From Streptomyces sp. NBC_00572 (GTDB lineage Bacteria; Actinomycetota; Actinomycetes; Streptomycetales; Streptomycetaceae), in the NCBI RefSeq assembly GCF_026341815.1, contig NZ_JAPENX010000003.1, positions 333,443 through 397,442 on the forward strand: a DNA stretch of 64,000 nt, given 5' to 3'. The notes under the pieces are model-generated. The model was not told where the DNA came from, did not search any database, and was given only the letters and a program-made list of their open reading frames with translations. A program made the position numbers and the translations under genes. This document shows, piece by piece, positions 42,780 through 53,568 of this stretch (position 1 is the first letter of the stretch; every line of letters starts with the position of its first letter).

Positions 42780-43208
42780 ATGGCCGAAGTCAGCGCGGAG
42801 GCACGGATCGAGGCACCGGCCGGAAAGGTCTGGGCGCAGCTCGTGGACTTCCCCTCGTACGGCGAGTGGAACGCCACCCACACCAACTTCCCGAACGGCG
42901 GCCCGGAAACCCTGGAGACGGGCGCCACCTTCACCGAGAACATGAAGCTGATGGGCTTCCCCGCCGAGGTGCTCTGGACGGTCGAGGAGCTGGAGGCCGA
43001 GCGCGCCTTCGCCATCAAGGGCAAGGGCCCGATGGGCGTCCTCGTCACCACGCGCTACTCGCTGGCGGCGGACGGGGACGCGACGACGGTGCGCATCGAC
43101 GGCGAGTTCACCGGCGCGGCGGTCTCGCTGATGGCGGGCAAACTGAAGGACTCGGCGACGGCGGCGCTGACCGAGTCCCTGCGCAAGCTCTCGGGCCTGG
43201 TGGCCTGA
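42780..43208 (+). CDS. SRPBCC family protein (polyketide cyclase-like fold)
   Basis: A 142-residue START/Bet v1-like protein with the pattern ARIEAPAGKVWAQLVDFPSY at its N-terminus and a long closing helix. These bind hydrophobic ligands; no enzymatic residues are evident. The ATG at 42780 follows AAGGGGTGG. It is convergent with the PadR regulator gene, with a bidirectional terminator between. Confidence 0.88.
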   Translation: MAEVSAEARIEAPAGKVWAQLVDFPSYGEWNATHTNFPNGGPETLETGATFTENMKLMGFPAEVLWTVEELEAERAFAIKGKGPMGVLVTTRYSLAADGDATTVRIDGEFTGAAVSLMAGKLKDSATAALTESLRKLSGLVA

Positions 43209-43221
43209 TCCGGACGGACGA

Positions 43222-43253
43222 AAGGGCCCCGTGGCGGTCGCCACGGGGCCCTT
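43222..43253. terminator. Bidirectional intrinsic terminator
   Basis: AAGGGCCCCGTGGC (43222-43235), loop GGTC, GCCACGGGGCCCTT (43240-43253). It separates the convergent SRPBCC and PadR genes. Confidence 0.85.
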
Positions 43254-43284
43254 CGACCGCTCCCGGCCCTTCACGGGCACGGGC

Positions 43285-43896
43285 TCAGTCCTCGTCGGCC
43301 AGGATCAGGTAGAGCTTCTTGCGGGCCTCGTTGATCACGCCGACGGCCTTCTTCCGCTGCTCGGCGCTGCCGGCCTTCCAGACCTGCCCGAACGCCTCCA
43401 TCAGACCGAAGCCGGCCTGCCGGATCTCGTTCATGGCCTCCCAGTCGACGCCGCGCCCGGCGTCCTCCCAGGGTGCGTCGGGGCCCTGTTCGGCCTCGGC
43501 GCGTCCGGTGTCGGTGAGCGTGAACAGCTTCTTGCCGCCCTCGCTCGCGCTGGCGATCAGGCCCTCGTCCTCCAGCATCTGGAGGGTCGGGTAGACCGAG
43601 CCGGGACTGGGCCGCCAGGCCCCGTCGCTGCGCTCGCCGATCTCCCGGATCATCTCGTAGCCGTGCATCGGGCGGTCCTTGAGCAGCGCCAGGATCGAGG
43701 CACGCACGTCGCCGCGCCGCGCCCTTCCCCGGCCGCCCCCGTGACCGCGTCCGCCGCCGAAGGGGCCACCGCCACCGAAGCCCGGCCCGAAGGGACCGAA
43801 CGCCCGCCGCCCCTCGAAGTCGCCACGAGGCCCGGGGCCGCAGCCTCCACGGCCGGCTCCGTGTCCGTTTCCGTACTCGTGTCCATGTGAACGCAT
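43285..43896 (-). CDS. PadR family transcriptional regulator
   Basis: A 203-residue PadR regulator. Residues 1-60 are a Gly/Arg/Phe-rich low-complexity segment (FGPGFGGGGPFGGGRGHGGG), followed by the winged helix (ILALLKDRPMHGYEMIREIG, GSVYPTLQMLEDEGLIA) and a C-terminal dimerisation helix. AAGGAG precedes the ATG at 43896. A palindrome CGATATATCG (43949-43958) in the promoter may be its own operator. Gly-rich N-termini of this type are frequent in actinomycete PadR proteins. Confidence 0.9.
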   Translation of the reverse strand: MRSHGHEYGNGHGAGRGGCGPGPRGDFEGRRAFGPFGPGFGGGGPFGGGRGHGGGRGRARRGDVRASILALLKDRPMHGYEMIREIGERSDGAWRPSPGSVYPTLQMLEDEGLIASASEGGKKLFTLTDTGRAEAEQGPDAPWEDAGRGVDWEAMNEIRQAGFGLMEAFGQVWKAGSAEQRKKAVGVINEARKKLYLILADED

Positions 43897-43948
43897 CGCA
43901 ACGCTCCTTCCATCGGGTTTCATTCGCTGAACTGTCGCGATGCGTCAA

Positions 43949-43958
43949 CGATATATCG
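43949..43958. promoter_or_regulatory. A/T-rich palindrome before the PadR gene
   Basis: CGATATATCG is a 10-bp palindrome 53 bp upstream of the PadR start, in an otherwise GC-rich region; it may be an operator or overlap the promoter. Confidence 0.45.
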
Positions 43959-44039
43959 GAACTGTTCGCCGAGCAAGCATGCCGACTGCCCTGCCGATCC
44001 CCCGGCGACCGGCCCGCCGGGATGGTGCAGGGTGGGGGC

Positions 44040-44618
44040 ATGCTTGCCGATCACGAGAAGCACGACGGTTTCGTCGCGTCGCTGGAACGCCTCTGCCCAC
44101 CGCCCGACGACGTCCGGACCGTGCGGTGGGCCGCCACGGAACAGTCACTGGGCACCGCCCTGCCCGCCGACTACAAGCAGCTCGTCGAGACGTACGGGGG
44201 CGGGGTCTTCGCGGGGACGATCCGGCTGCTGGAACCGGACTGCCCGGATCCCATGTACGACCTGATCACCCAGACCGCGGAGCGCGACGAGATCCTCGCC
44301 GACCTCTGGGCGGTCGGCGAGGCGAAACCGGCGGAGATCGAGGAGGGCGACGTCAGGCTGGTGCCCTGGGGGTACGTGGAGGGTGCGGGGCGCTTCCTGT
44401 ACTGGCTGGTCCGGCCCGGTGCCGAACCGGAGGAGTGGCAGGTCGTCCTCAACGAGGGCCGCGGCCCCCTCTGGGAGGCCCACCCGGTTTCCTGCAGCCG
44501 ATTCCTCCTCGACGTGGTGGCCGGCACGACGACGTCGTTCTACTTCACCGATATCGACGACTCGGTCGACCCGGAGGACAGGTACCGCTTCAGGCCCACC
44601 TCCCAGTTCCTCCGCTGA
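44040..44618 (+). CDS. SMI1/KNR4 family protein
   Basis: A 192-residue protein of the SMI1/KNR4 (SUKH) superfamily. The signature WAATEQSLGTALPADYKQLV, ETYGGG is at residues ~27-55, with further conserved segments at LVPWGYVEGAGRFLYWLV and the C-terminal half. In bacteria many SUKH proteins are immunity factors, but no toxin gene is adjacent, so the role is open. The ATG at 44040 is used; 44022 is a possible alternative. Confidence 0.87.
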   Translation: MLADHEKHDGFVASLERLCPPPDDVRTVRWAATEQSLGTALPADYKQLVETYGGGVFAGTIRLLEPDCPDPMYDLITQTAERDEILADLWAVGEAKPAEIEEGDVRLVPWGYVEGAGRFLYWLVRPGAEPEEWQVVLNEGRGPLWEAHPVSCSRFLLDVVAGTTTSFYFTDIDDSVDPEDRYRFRPTSQFLR

Positions 44619-44795
44619 CAGGCGCGGGGCGCAGGGCGCGAAGTCGGGTCGAGTCGGTGCGGCGCCAGTCGGGTCGGGGACGACCTCGATCGGCCGGTCC
44701 CACCCCACCCACCCCACCGAAAAAACACCCACCCGGTCCAGTTCTCCGCGATTGGCCTTGGCCCGCCGGATTCCGCCCCCGGTACGGTCGGCGGC

Positions 44796-45605
44796 ATGCG
44801 GATCCGAATCGTCGACGCCTTCACCGACCAGCCCTTCTCCGGCAACCCGGCCGGAGTCCTGCTCCTGGACTCCTTCCCGGACGACGCATGGCTCCAGAAG
44901 GTCGCCGCGGAGGTCAACCTCTCCGAGACGGCCTTCGCCCACCCGCTGCCCGCGGGCGGCGAGGCGGACTGGGCACTGCGCTGGTTCACCCCCACCACCG
45001 AGGTCGACATGTGCGGCCACGCCACGCTGGCCACGGCCCACGTCCTGCACTCCACCGGTACGGCCGGCGGCGCCGTCCGCTTCACGGCCCGCTGCGGGAT
45101 CCTCGGTGCCACGGCCGAGCCCGACGGCACCATCACGATGGACTTCCCGACCTCCTCCCTGACCCCCGTCCCCGTCCCCGACGGCCTGGAGAAGGCGCTC
45201 GGCGCCGAGGTCGTCGCCGTCCACGACACCGCCGACCACATCGGCGACCTCGTCGTGGAGCTCCGCGACGAACCGACGGTGCGCGCGCTCGCACCGGACT
45301 TCGCCGCGCTCAAGGGGCTCTCCTCGCGCGGCATCATCGCGACCGCCGCCGCCGAACACCCGGACGGTGGCTACGACTTCGTCTCCCGCGGCTTCTTCCC
45401 CGGCGTCGGCATCGACGAGGACCCGGTGACCGGCAGCGCCCACACCGCGCTCGCCCCCTACTGGTCGGCCCGGTTCGGCCGCGACGACCTGGTCGGCTTC
45501 CAGGGCGGCGCCCGCACGGGCATCGTCCGCACCCGGCTGCGCGGCGACCGCACCCTCCTGAACGGCCACGCGGTCACCGTCATCGAGGGCGACCTGCACG
45601 CCTGA
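44796..45605 (+). CDS. PhzF family isomerase/epimerase-like protein
   Basis: A 269-residue PhzF-fold protein. IVDAFTDQPFSGNPAGV at the N-terminus, NLSETAF with the catalytic glutamate, TEVDMCGHATLATAHV and GVGIDEDPVTGSAHTAL are all family signatures. PhzF itself isomerises a phenazine precursor; most homologues have unknown substrates. It is followed by a strong bidirectional terminator. The gap 44619-44795 holds only its promoter and short GTCGGGTCG repeats. Confidence 0.92.
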   Translation: MRIRIVDAFTDQPFSGNPAGVLLLDSFPDDAWLQKVAAEVNLSETAFAHPLPAGGEADWALRWFTPTTEVDMCGHATLATAHVLHSTGTAGGAVRFTARCGILGATAEPDGTITMDFPTSSLTPVPVPDGLEKALGAEVVAVHDTADHIGDLVVELRDEPTVRALAPDFAALKGLSSRGIIATAAAEHPDGGYDFVSRGFFPGVGIDEDPVTGSAHTALAPYWSARFGRDDLVGFQGGARTGIVRTRLRGDRTLLNGHAVTVIEGDLHA

Positions 45606-45621
45606 CCCCACGGCCGCGGAA

Positions 45622-45662
45622 CGAGCGAGGGGCGTACGCAGAACCCGTACGCCCCTCGCTCG
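45622..45662. terminator. Bidirectional terminator with 17-bp stem
   Basis: CGAGCGAGGGGCGTACG (45622-45638), loop CAGAACC, CGTACGCCCCTCGCTCG (45646-45662). Between the convergent PhzF and CPBP protease genes. Confidence 0.9.
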
Positions 45663-45682
45663 CACTCACGAAGGCCAAGACC

Positions 45683-46495
45683 TCACACGGTGGGCAGCCA
45701 GTCCACCTTGCCCGCGAGCAGCCCGTATCCGACGAAGGCCACGATGTCGAGCAGCGCGTGCGCCACGACCAGCGGCCCGACCCGCCCCCAGCGCCGGTAC
45801 AGCAGGACGAAGACCACGCCCATCACCACATTGCCGAGGAACCCGCCGATCCCCTGGTAGAGGTGGTACGAGCCGCGCAGCACCGAGCTCGCGACCAGGG
45901 CGGCCATCGGCGTCCATCCCAACTGCCCCAGCCTGCGCAGCAGATAGCCGACGACGATGACCTCCTCCAGGACGGAGTTCTGGATCGCCGAGAGGATCAG
46001 GACCGGGTACTTCCACCACACCTCGGGCAGCGACTCCGGCACCACGGTGAGGTTGAAGCCGGTCGCCCGCGCCGCCAGGTAGAAGGCGAGGCCGGCGCTC
46101 CCGATGCCCGCCGCGACCAGCGTCCCGCGCCCGAGGTCGGACCACGGCCGGGTCCGGTCGAAGCCGATGGCCCGCAGTCCCGAGCCCTCGCGCAGCAGCA
46201 GATGGGCGACGAGGAGGACCGGAACGAGGGCCGTGGCGATGCCGAAGAGCTGCCAGGACAGGTCGAGCCACGGACGCCCCGGCGCGTACGAGCCGTTGAG
46301 CGTCGCCGCCTGCTCCTTCAGCGCCCCGGACTTGGTGAGCGAGCCGATGAAGCTGATGAGGGACGACAGCGCGCTCGCCCCGAGCGAGAGCGCGAGGACG
46401 ATGAGCGTCTCGGAGCGCAGCACCCGGCGCGGCAGCCCCTCGGGGGGCAGGGAAGCGTCACTCACTCGTTGCTCCGACACCACACCTGTCTCCAC
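45683..46495 (-). CDS. CPBP family intramembrane metalloprotease
   Basis: A 270-residue membrane protein with about eight hydrophobic segments. The Rce1/CAAX-protease motifs are visible: the glutamate pair in NSVLEEVIVVGYLLRRL, the histidine in LRGSYHLYQGIGGF, and the third motif in VVAHALLDI. Bacterial members are implicated in peptide processing and self-immunity. GTGGAGA precedes the ATG. It stands alone between PhzF and the glutamate-cysteine-ligase-like gene. Confidence 0.9.
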   Translation of the reverse strand: METGVVSEQRVSDASLPPEGLPRRVLRSETLIVLALSLGASALSSLISFIGSLTKSGALKEQAATLNGSYAPGRPWLDLSWQLFGIATALVPVLLVAHLLLREGSGLRAIGFDRTRPWSDLGRGTLVAAGIGSAGLAFYLAARATGFNLTVVPESLPEVWWKYPVLILSAIQNSVLEEVIVVGYLLRRLGQLGWTPMAALVASSVLRGSYHLYQGIGGFLGNVVMGVVFVLLYRRWGRVGPLVVAHALLDIVAFVGYGLLAGKVDWLPTV

Positions 46496-46587
46496 TTCCC
46501 GGTCGCGGACGGACGCCGTTCCGGCGGCATCACGATCACTGTGCCATGATCGGCCACCGCACCCGCCCGCGCCCCCGGGAGCCGAGC

Positions 46588-48087
46588 TCAGTCGATCCCC
46601 ACCGGCCAGGCGTGGACCGGCTCCCCCGCGTACATCAGGGTCCGGTAGCGGCGTGTGGTCGCCGCGAGCGCCGCCTCGCGGTCGAGGCCCGACTCCAGGG
46701 CCTGGTGAAAGGTGTCGGCCTGCCAGGAGGCGCCGTTCACCCGCCGCAGACAGCGCTGTTCGATCACCCCGAGGTAGAAGTCCCGGTCGGCGGGCTCGAT
46801 GTGCCAGGCGTCGAGCCCGGCCGCGGCGAGCGGCAGCAGTTCGTCGAGGACGAGCCGTACCGCGGGGACGGTCGCGACGCCGCCCGCGCGCCCCGAGCGG
46901 GGCCAGCGCAGCTCCGCCTCGATGCCGTGCCGGCAGGCCGTGTCGAAGTTGGCCTCGGCGTCCTGGAAGGTCATCCGCTTCCAGATGGGCCGCGGGTCGT
47001 CGGCGAGTGAGCGTACGAGCCCGTAGTAGAAGGCCGCGTTGGCGATGACGTCGGTGACGGTCGGCCCGGCCGGCAGCACCCGGTTCTCGACGCGCAGGTG
47101 CGGGACGCCGTCGACCCAGCCGTACACGGGCCGGTTCCAGCGGTAGACCGTGCCGTTGTGCAGGACGAGTTCCTGCAGCCGCGGCACCCCGCCCTGGTCG
47201 AGGACGAGGAGCGGGTCCTCCTCGTCACAGATGGGCAGCAGCGCCGGGAAGTAGCGCAGGTTCTCCTCGAAGAGGTCGTACACCGAGTCCACCCAACGCT
47301 CCCCGAACCAGGTGCGCGGCCGGACGCCCTGGGCCTGCAGCTCGGGCGGCCGGGTGTCGGTGGCCTGTGTGAAGAGCGGCGGCCGGGACTCGCGCCACAG
47401 TTCGCGCCCGAAGACGAAGGGGGCGTTGGCGCCGAGGGCGATCTGGACGCCCGACACGGCCTGGGCCGCGTTCCAGACGGCGGCGAACCGGGCGGGCGTC
47501 ACCTGGAGGTGGAGCTGGACCGAGGTGCAGGCCGCCTCCGGAACGATCGACTCCGAGGTGCAGAGGAGCCGTTCGACACCGTGGATGTCGAGGGTGAAGT
47601 CCTCGCCCCTCGCGGCGAGGATCTGGTCGTTGAGGAGCGTGTAGCGGTCGGCGGACGACAGGTTCCCGGGGACCAGGTCGTCCTGCGTGAGGGTGGGCAG
47701 TATGCCGATCATGACGACGCCCGCGTCGAGTTCCGCGGCCTTGCGGTCGGCATAACCGATTCCGGTGCCGATCTCCTCCGCGAGCCGGTCGAAAACGCGC
47801 CCGCCGAGCTGGTGGGGAGCGATGTTCACTTCGAGGTTGAACATTCCGAGTTCCGTCTGGAAATCTGGGCTCGCGATCTTTTCGAGAACCGGCCCGTTCA
47901 GCATCCGGGGCAGTCCGTCGGCACCGGCGAGATTGAGTTCGATCTCCACGCCCATGAGATTGCGCGGGCGGTCGAACCTCTTCTCCGCCAGCAGCCTCGC
48001 GAGCCCCGCGAGGCACTGCTGGAGCTTTCTCCGGTACTGCTGCCGGTCGGACGGGCCGAACCCGTCCGCCACGACCTTCTCCCCCAT
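46588..48087 (-). CDS. Glutamate-cysteine ligase family protein
   Basis: A 499-residue protein of the carboxylate-amine ligase (GCS2-like) family. NLMGVEIELNLAG (residues ~45-57) and LEVNIAPHQL carry the metal-binding acidic residues; SVQLHLQV and LRVENRVLPAGPT are further family signatures. Enzymes of this group form gamma-glutamyl amide bonds; actinobacteria use mycothiol rather than glutathione, so the product is uncertain. GGGAGGGA precedes the ATG at 48087; an in-frame ATG at 48120 is less likely. Confidence 0.87.
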   Translation of the reverse strand: MGEKVVADGFGPSDRQQYRRKLQQCLAGLARLLAEKRFDRPRNLMGVEIELNLAGADGLPRMLNGPVLEKIASPDFQTELGMFNLEVNIAPHQLGGRVFDRLAEEIGTGIGYADRKAAELDAGVVMIGILPTLTQDDLVPGNLSSADRYTLLNDQILAARGEDFTLDIHGVERLLCTSESIVPEAACTSVQLHLQVTPARFAAVWNAAQAVSGVQIALGANAPFVFGRELWRESRPPLFTQATDTRPPELQAQGVRPRTWFGERWVDSVYDLFEENLRYFPALLPICDEEDPLLVLDQGGVPRLQELVLHNGTVYRWNRPVYGWVDGVPHLRVENRVLPAGPTVTDVIANAAFYYGLVRSLADDPRPIWKRMTFQDAEANFDTACRHGIEAELRWPRSGRAGGVATVPAVRLVLDELLPLAAAGLDAWHIEPADRDFYLGVIEQRCLRRVNGASWQADTFHQALESGLDREAALAATTRRYRTLMYAGEPVHAWPVGID

Positions 48088-48567
48088 CGAAGCGTCCCTC
48101 CCCAAGTGGGCAGCCGCCACGACGGCCGCGCGTCACGGACGATGATGCCCACCCCGCTGATCCACAACGCCTGCGAAGGAGGGCTGTCGGAGGATAGGCT
48201 GGATGCTGCGCCCCACCGTCACATCCCGAAGGCATGGAACAAGCGACATATACCAATGTCCTATTGTCCCGTAACCGGGGGTGTGAATTCAGCCGTACAC
48301 CTCTGAGAGGAATACGCAGGTGGGAGCCCCGGCACCACGTGATTCCGCTTCTACGGCCCTTGCTTTAAGGCTTGATGACGCCTTGTCAGGAATATCGGCG
48401 GCGTCTAGCGGAAACACTCTGTGAACACGTGTCGTATAAACTCCGCGGACGAGGCAGAGTGTTGGCGCCCGGCCATGGTCCCTTGGCCCTCCTCTGGCCC
48501 CGCCGCCGACAGCGCCGTCGTACCTGCCCACGCATCACCGTGTCTCCTGAGCGAGAGGCGACCCACC
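48088..48567. other. 480-bp intergenic region
   Basis: This stretch contains the divergent promoters of the ligase-like gene and the hypothetical gene at 48568. It is A/T-richer than its surroundings (e.g. ATATACCAATGTCC near 48250, GTCGTATAAACTCC near 48430), with no recognised gene. Confidence 0.5.
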
Positions 48568-49158
48568 ATGCTCCGACCCTCCCCGGCCCCTGCGCCGGCC
48601 CTCCGCAGCGTCCTCGCGGCCCTCGGTTCCCCGACCGCCGTCCGCGAGGCACGAACTCCCGCCCTGCGGGCCGCGCAGGGACCACTGAGCCCCGAACTCC
48701 CCCTGCCCGTGCATGTCCTCGGCGTCGCCGGGACACCCGGGCAGGCACCCCGCACCCGCCTCGCCGGCTGGCGTTTCCTGATCAGGAACGGGGGCCGGGC
48801 GATCGCCGCCGCGGACACCATGCTGACCCCGGACGGCTGGTCCTTCTCGCACTTCTTCGAGGGGCCGTACGTCACCGCCACGGAGCAGGCGCTGCTCCAG
48901 GCCGAGGCGCTGCCAGGCCCGTACCAGCCCCGGCTGCTCTCCGTACCGGAGCTCTACATGCTGACCCTCTGGCTGCACGCCGAACCGGAGGCGGACGGCG
49001 CCACCACCACCCCGGCCGCCGCGGATCTGATGGTGCCACTGGCCCCCGCCCCGCCGGGAATCGCGGCCCACCGCCCGTACCAGGTCGCCGACCTCCTGCC
49101 CGTGCTCAGTACGCGCCTCGCGCCGCCGCCCCTCCTGGGCTCGGCGGCGCCCGCCTGA
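48568..49158 (+). CDS. Conserved Streptomyces hypothetical protein
   Basis: A 196-residue protein. No signal peptide, membrane helix or catalytic motif is apparent; residues ~65-115 (TRLAGWRFLIRNGGRAIAAA, GWSFSHFFEGPYVTATEQAL) are the most structured, flanked by Pro/Ala-rich segments. GAGAGG precedes the ATG at 48568. Similar small proteins are found in Streptomyces near developmental genes (recollection), but I cannot name a family. Followed by two consecutive hairpins. Confidence 0.6.
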   Translation: MLRPSPAPAPALRSVLAALGSPTAVREARTPALRAAQGPLSPELPLPVHVLGVAGTPGQAPRTRLAGWRFLIRNGGRAIAAADTMLTPDGWSFSHFFEGPYVTATEQALLQAEALPGPYQPRLLSVPELYMLTLWLHAEPEADGATTTPAAADLMVPLAPAPPGIAAHRPYQVADLLPVLSTRLAPPPLLGSAAPA

Positions 49159-49179
49159 TCCACCGCGCGAACGTCGCCG

Positions 49180-49231
49180 CCCCGTGACCCGCCCGGGTCA
49201 CGGGGCGCACTGCTGTCCGAGCAGTGCGCCC
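49180..49231. terminator. Two consecutive hairpins
   Basis: CCCCGTGACCC/GGGTCACGGGG (49180-49190 and 49195-49205) is immediately followed by GGGCGCACTGCT/AGCAGTGCGCCC (49203-49214 and 49220-49231), overlapping by three bases. The two stems are mutually exclusive at their junction. 49232-49490 has no gene except the promoter of the small protein downstream. Confidence 0.75.
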
Positions 49232-49490
49232 GAACGCTCCGTCCGAACACCCCTCCCGTACGGACTAGCCCGCTGGGACCATCCCGAACCACCCGAAGAG
49301 ACGGTGCAGTTGACCTGAACCGCCCCTGCGGGTGATGCGTCTTCCCAGGAAAGGACGAGCTGCCGCGAAATCCCTGCGGAAGAGCGTCCATGGGGCAAGA
49401 CTGGGATCGGAACCGAACCGACCGACGGGGGCGGCGATGAGCGCGAACAGCCGCAGGACATCCACTACGACGCAGCGAGAGAACCCACCC

Positions 49491-49697
49491 ATGTGCCAGC
49501 ACCAGCCTGCCTGTCCCACCGCCGACTCCGCCGACCGGGAGGCGGCCCGACTGACGGCACATCACCCGGAACAGGGCTGGAGCCTGCTGTGCAACGGCGT
49601 CCTGCTCTTCGAGGACACCGGTGAACTGCTGCCGGACGGGCAGATCATCGCCCCGCATCGGCCGCTGACGACGGGCCGGGTGACGACCGCCGCCTGA
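49491..49697 (+). CDS. DUF5999 small protein
   Basis: A 68-residue protein starting MCQHQPACPTADSADREAA and continuing HHPEQGWSLLCNGVLLFED, the pattern of DUF5999 in Streptomyces. Two Cys near the N-terminus with His (C-x-H, C-P) plus a central Cys could bind metal. AGCGAGAG lies upstream of the ATG. Function unknown. Terminated by the hairpin at 49732. Confidence 0.85.
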   Translation: MCQHQPACPTADSADREAARLTAHHPEQGWSLLCNGVLLFEDTGELLPDGQIIAPHRPLTTGRVTTAA

Positions 49698-49731
49698 GGG
49701 CGCGGCATCGGCACCGCACGAGGGAAACGCC

Positions 49732-49768
49732 GAGGGCCGGCCCGGAGAGAATCTCCGAACCGGCCCTC
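49732..49768. terminator. Bidirectional terminator between DUF5999 gene and gcvP
   Basis: Outer stem GAGGGCCGG (49732-49740)/CCGGCCCTC (49760-49768) with inner stem CGGAGA/TCTCCG (49743-49748, 49752-49757). Confidence 0.85.
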
Positions 49769-49806
49769 GCACCATGCTCAGCGGCCGTACCCGACCGCCC
49801 TCGTGC

Positions 49807-52692
<2,886 letters not shown>

Positions 52693-52759
52693 GTACGGAG
52701 GCCTCCTGGTCGTCACGACCTGCGAGGGGCACCACGGCGCGGGTACCCGGACGGCCTCC

Positions 52760-52962
52760 CCCTCTGTCATCTCAACCTGAGAGTTTCACCGGCACGCCTC
52801 GCGGCACGCCGGCTTTCACCGTCGGTGAGAGCGCATGCCGTGGACACCGCTCTGCTTTCCAGAGTGACCTCGTCCGCGCGGTACAGGGGCCTGAGAGATT
52901 CCGGGGAGGATTTGCTCCTTCGGCGCCCTCCGGAAGGTTTCTCCGGGGGACTCTCCCGCACA
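52760..52962 (-). promoter_or_regulatory. Tandem glycine riboswitch upstream of gcvP
   Basis: Read on the minus strand, the leader contains two consecutive glycine aptamers. The first begins GCGGGAGAGTCC and includes GCGCCGAAGGAGCAAATCCT, CCCCGGAATCTCTCAGG and GACGAGGTCACTCTGG; the second includes CTCACCGACGGTGAAAGCC, GTGAAACTCTCAGG and GATGACAGAGGGGGAG. CGCCGAAGG/GCAAA and CTCTCAGG are core glycine-aptamer signatures. The two aptamers bind glycine and turn on the cleavage system. Boundaries are approximate. Confidence 0.95.
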
Positions 52963-53080
52963 GGGTCGACAGCCACAGCCAGCCTACCAGCGAGGTTGCG
53001 GCTCCCATCGCTCAAGTGGCCGACATCCCAGATGTGCACTTTCGTAGGGTGTAGAGCAGTTGCGACCAGTTGGAGGGACC

Positions 53081-53446
53081 GTGCAGACCGATATCGATCC
53101 GCGCAGCCTGATAGGCCGCAAGGCGTACGACCGGAACGGGCACAAGATCGGAACCGTGGACGAGGTGTACCTGGACGACGCGACCGGCATCCCGGAATGG
53201 GCGGCGGTCCGCACCGGCCTCTTCAGCCGGGACGCGTTCGTCCCGCTGGAGCCGAGCGAACTGGTCGAGGACCGCCTCCACATCCCGTACGAACGCGCCC
53301 TCATCAAGGACGCCCCCGACTTCGGCGTGGGCCGCCACCTCTCCCCGGAGCAGGAACTGCAGCTCTACCGCCACTACAGCCTCGCCCTCCCCCCGCCCCC
53401 CACGGACACCCCGGACACGGACTTCGGCCACCTGGCAGGCCAGTAG
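53081..53446 (+). CDS. PRC-barrel domain protein
   Basis: A 121-residue protein with a PRC-barrel (residues ~8-85: RSLIGRKAYDRNGHKIGTVD, VYLDDATGIPEWAAVRTGLF) followed by a short acidic/aromatic tail (LSPEQELQLYRHYSLALP). A GTG at 53081 with GGAGGGACC is the start. PRC-barrels in actinobacteria occur in stress-associated small proteins; no partner is evident. It is divergent from the gcvP riboswitch leader, with ~100 bp between. Confidence 0.9.
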   Translation: MQTDIDPRSLIGRKAYDRNGHKIGTVDEVYLDDATGIPEWAAVRTGLFSRDAFVPLEPSELVEDRLHIPYERALIKDAPDFGVGRHLSPEQELQLYRHYSLALPPPPTDTPDTDFGHLAGQ

Positions 53447-53505
53447 CGACAGGAGCGGCGCGGGTAGCAGCAGGCCCGCACCTCTGCCCAAGCGCTCGCA
53501 CGATG

Positions 53506-53562
53506 GTGCGGGTGGGAACCCGGGCCCGGCCGCAGGCCGGGCGCACCACGGCCCACCCGCAC
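53506..53562. terminator. Bidirectional terminator between PRC-barrel gene and dinB
   Basis: Outer stem GTGCGGGTGGG (53506-53516)/CCCACCCGCAC (53552-53562), inner stem GCCCGGCC/GGCCGGGC (53524-53531, 53535-53542). Confidence 0.85.
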
Positions 53563-53568
53563 CTCCAC

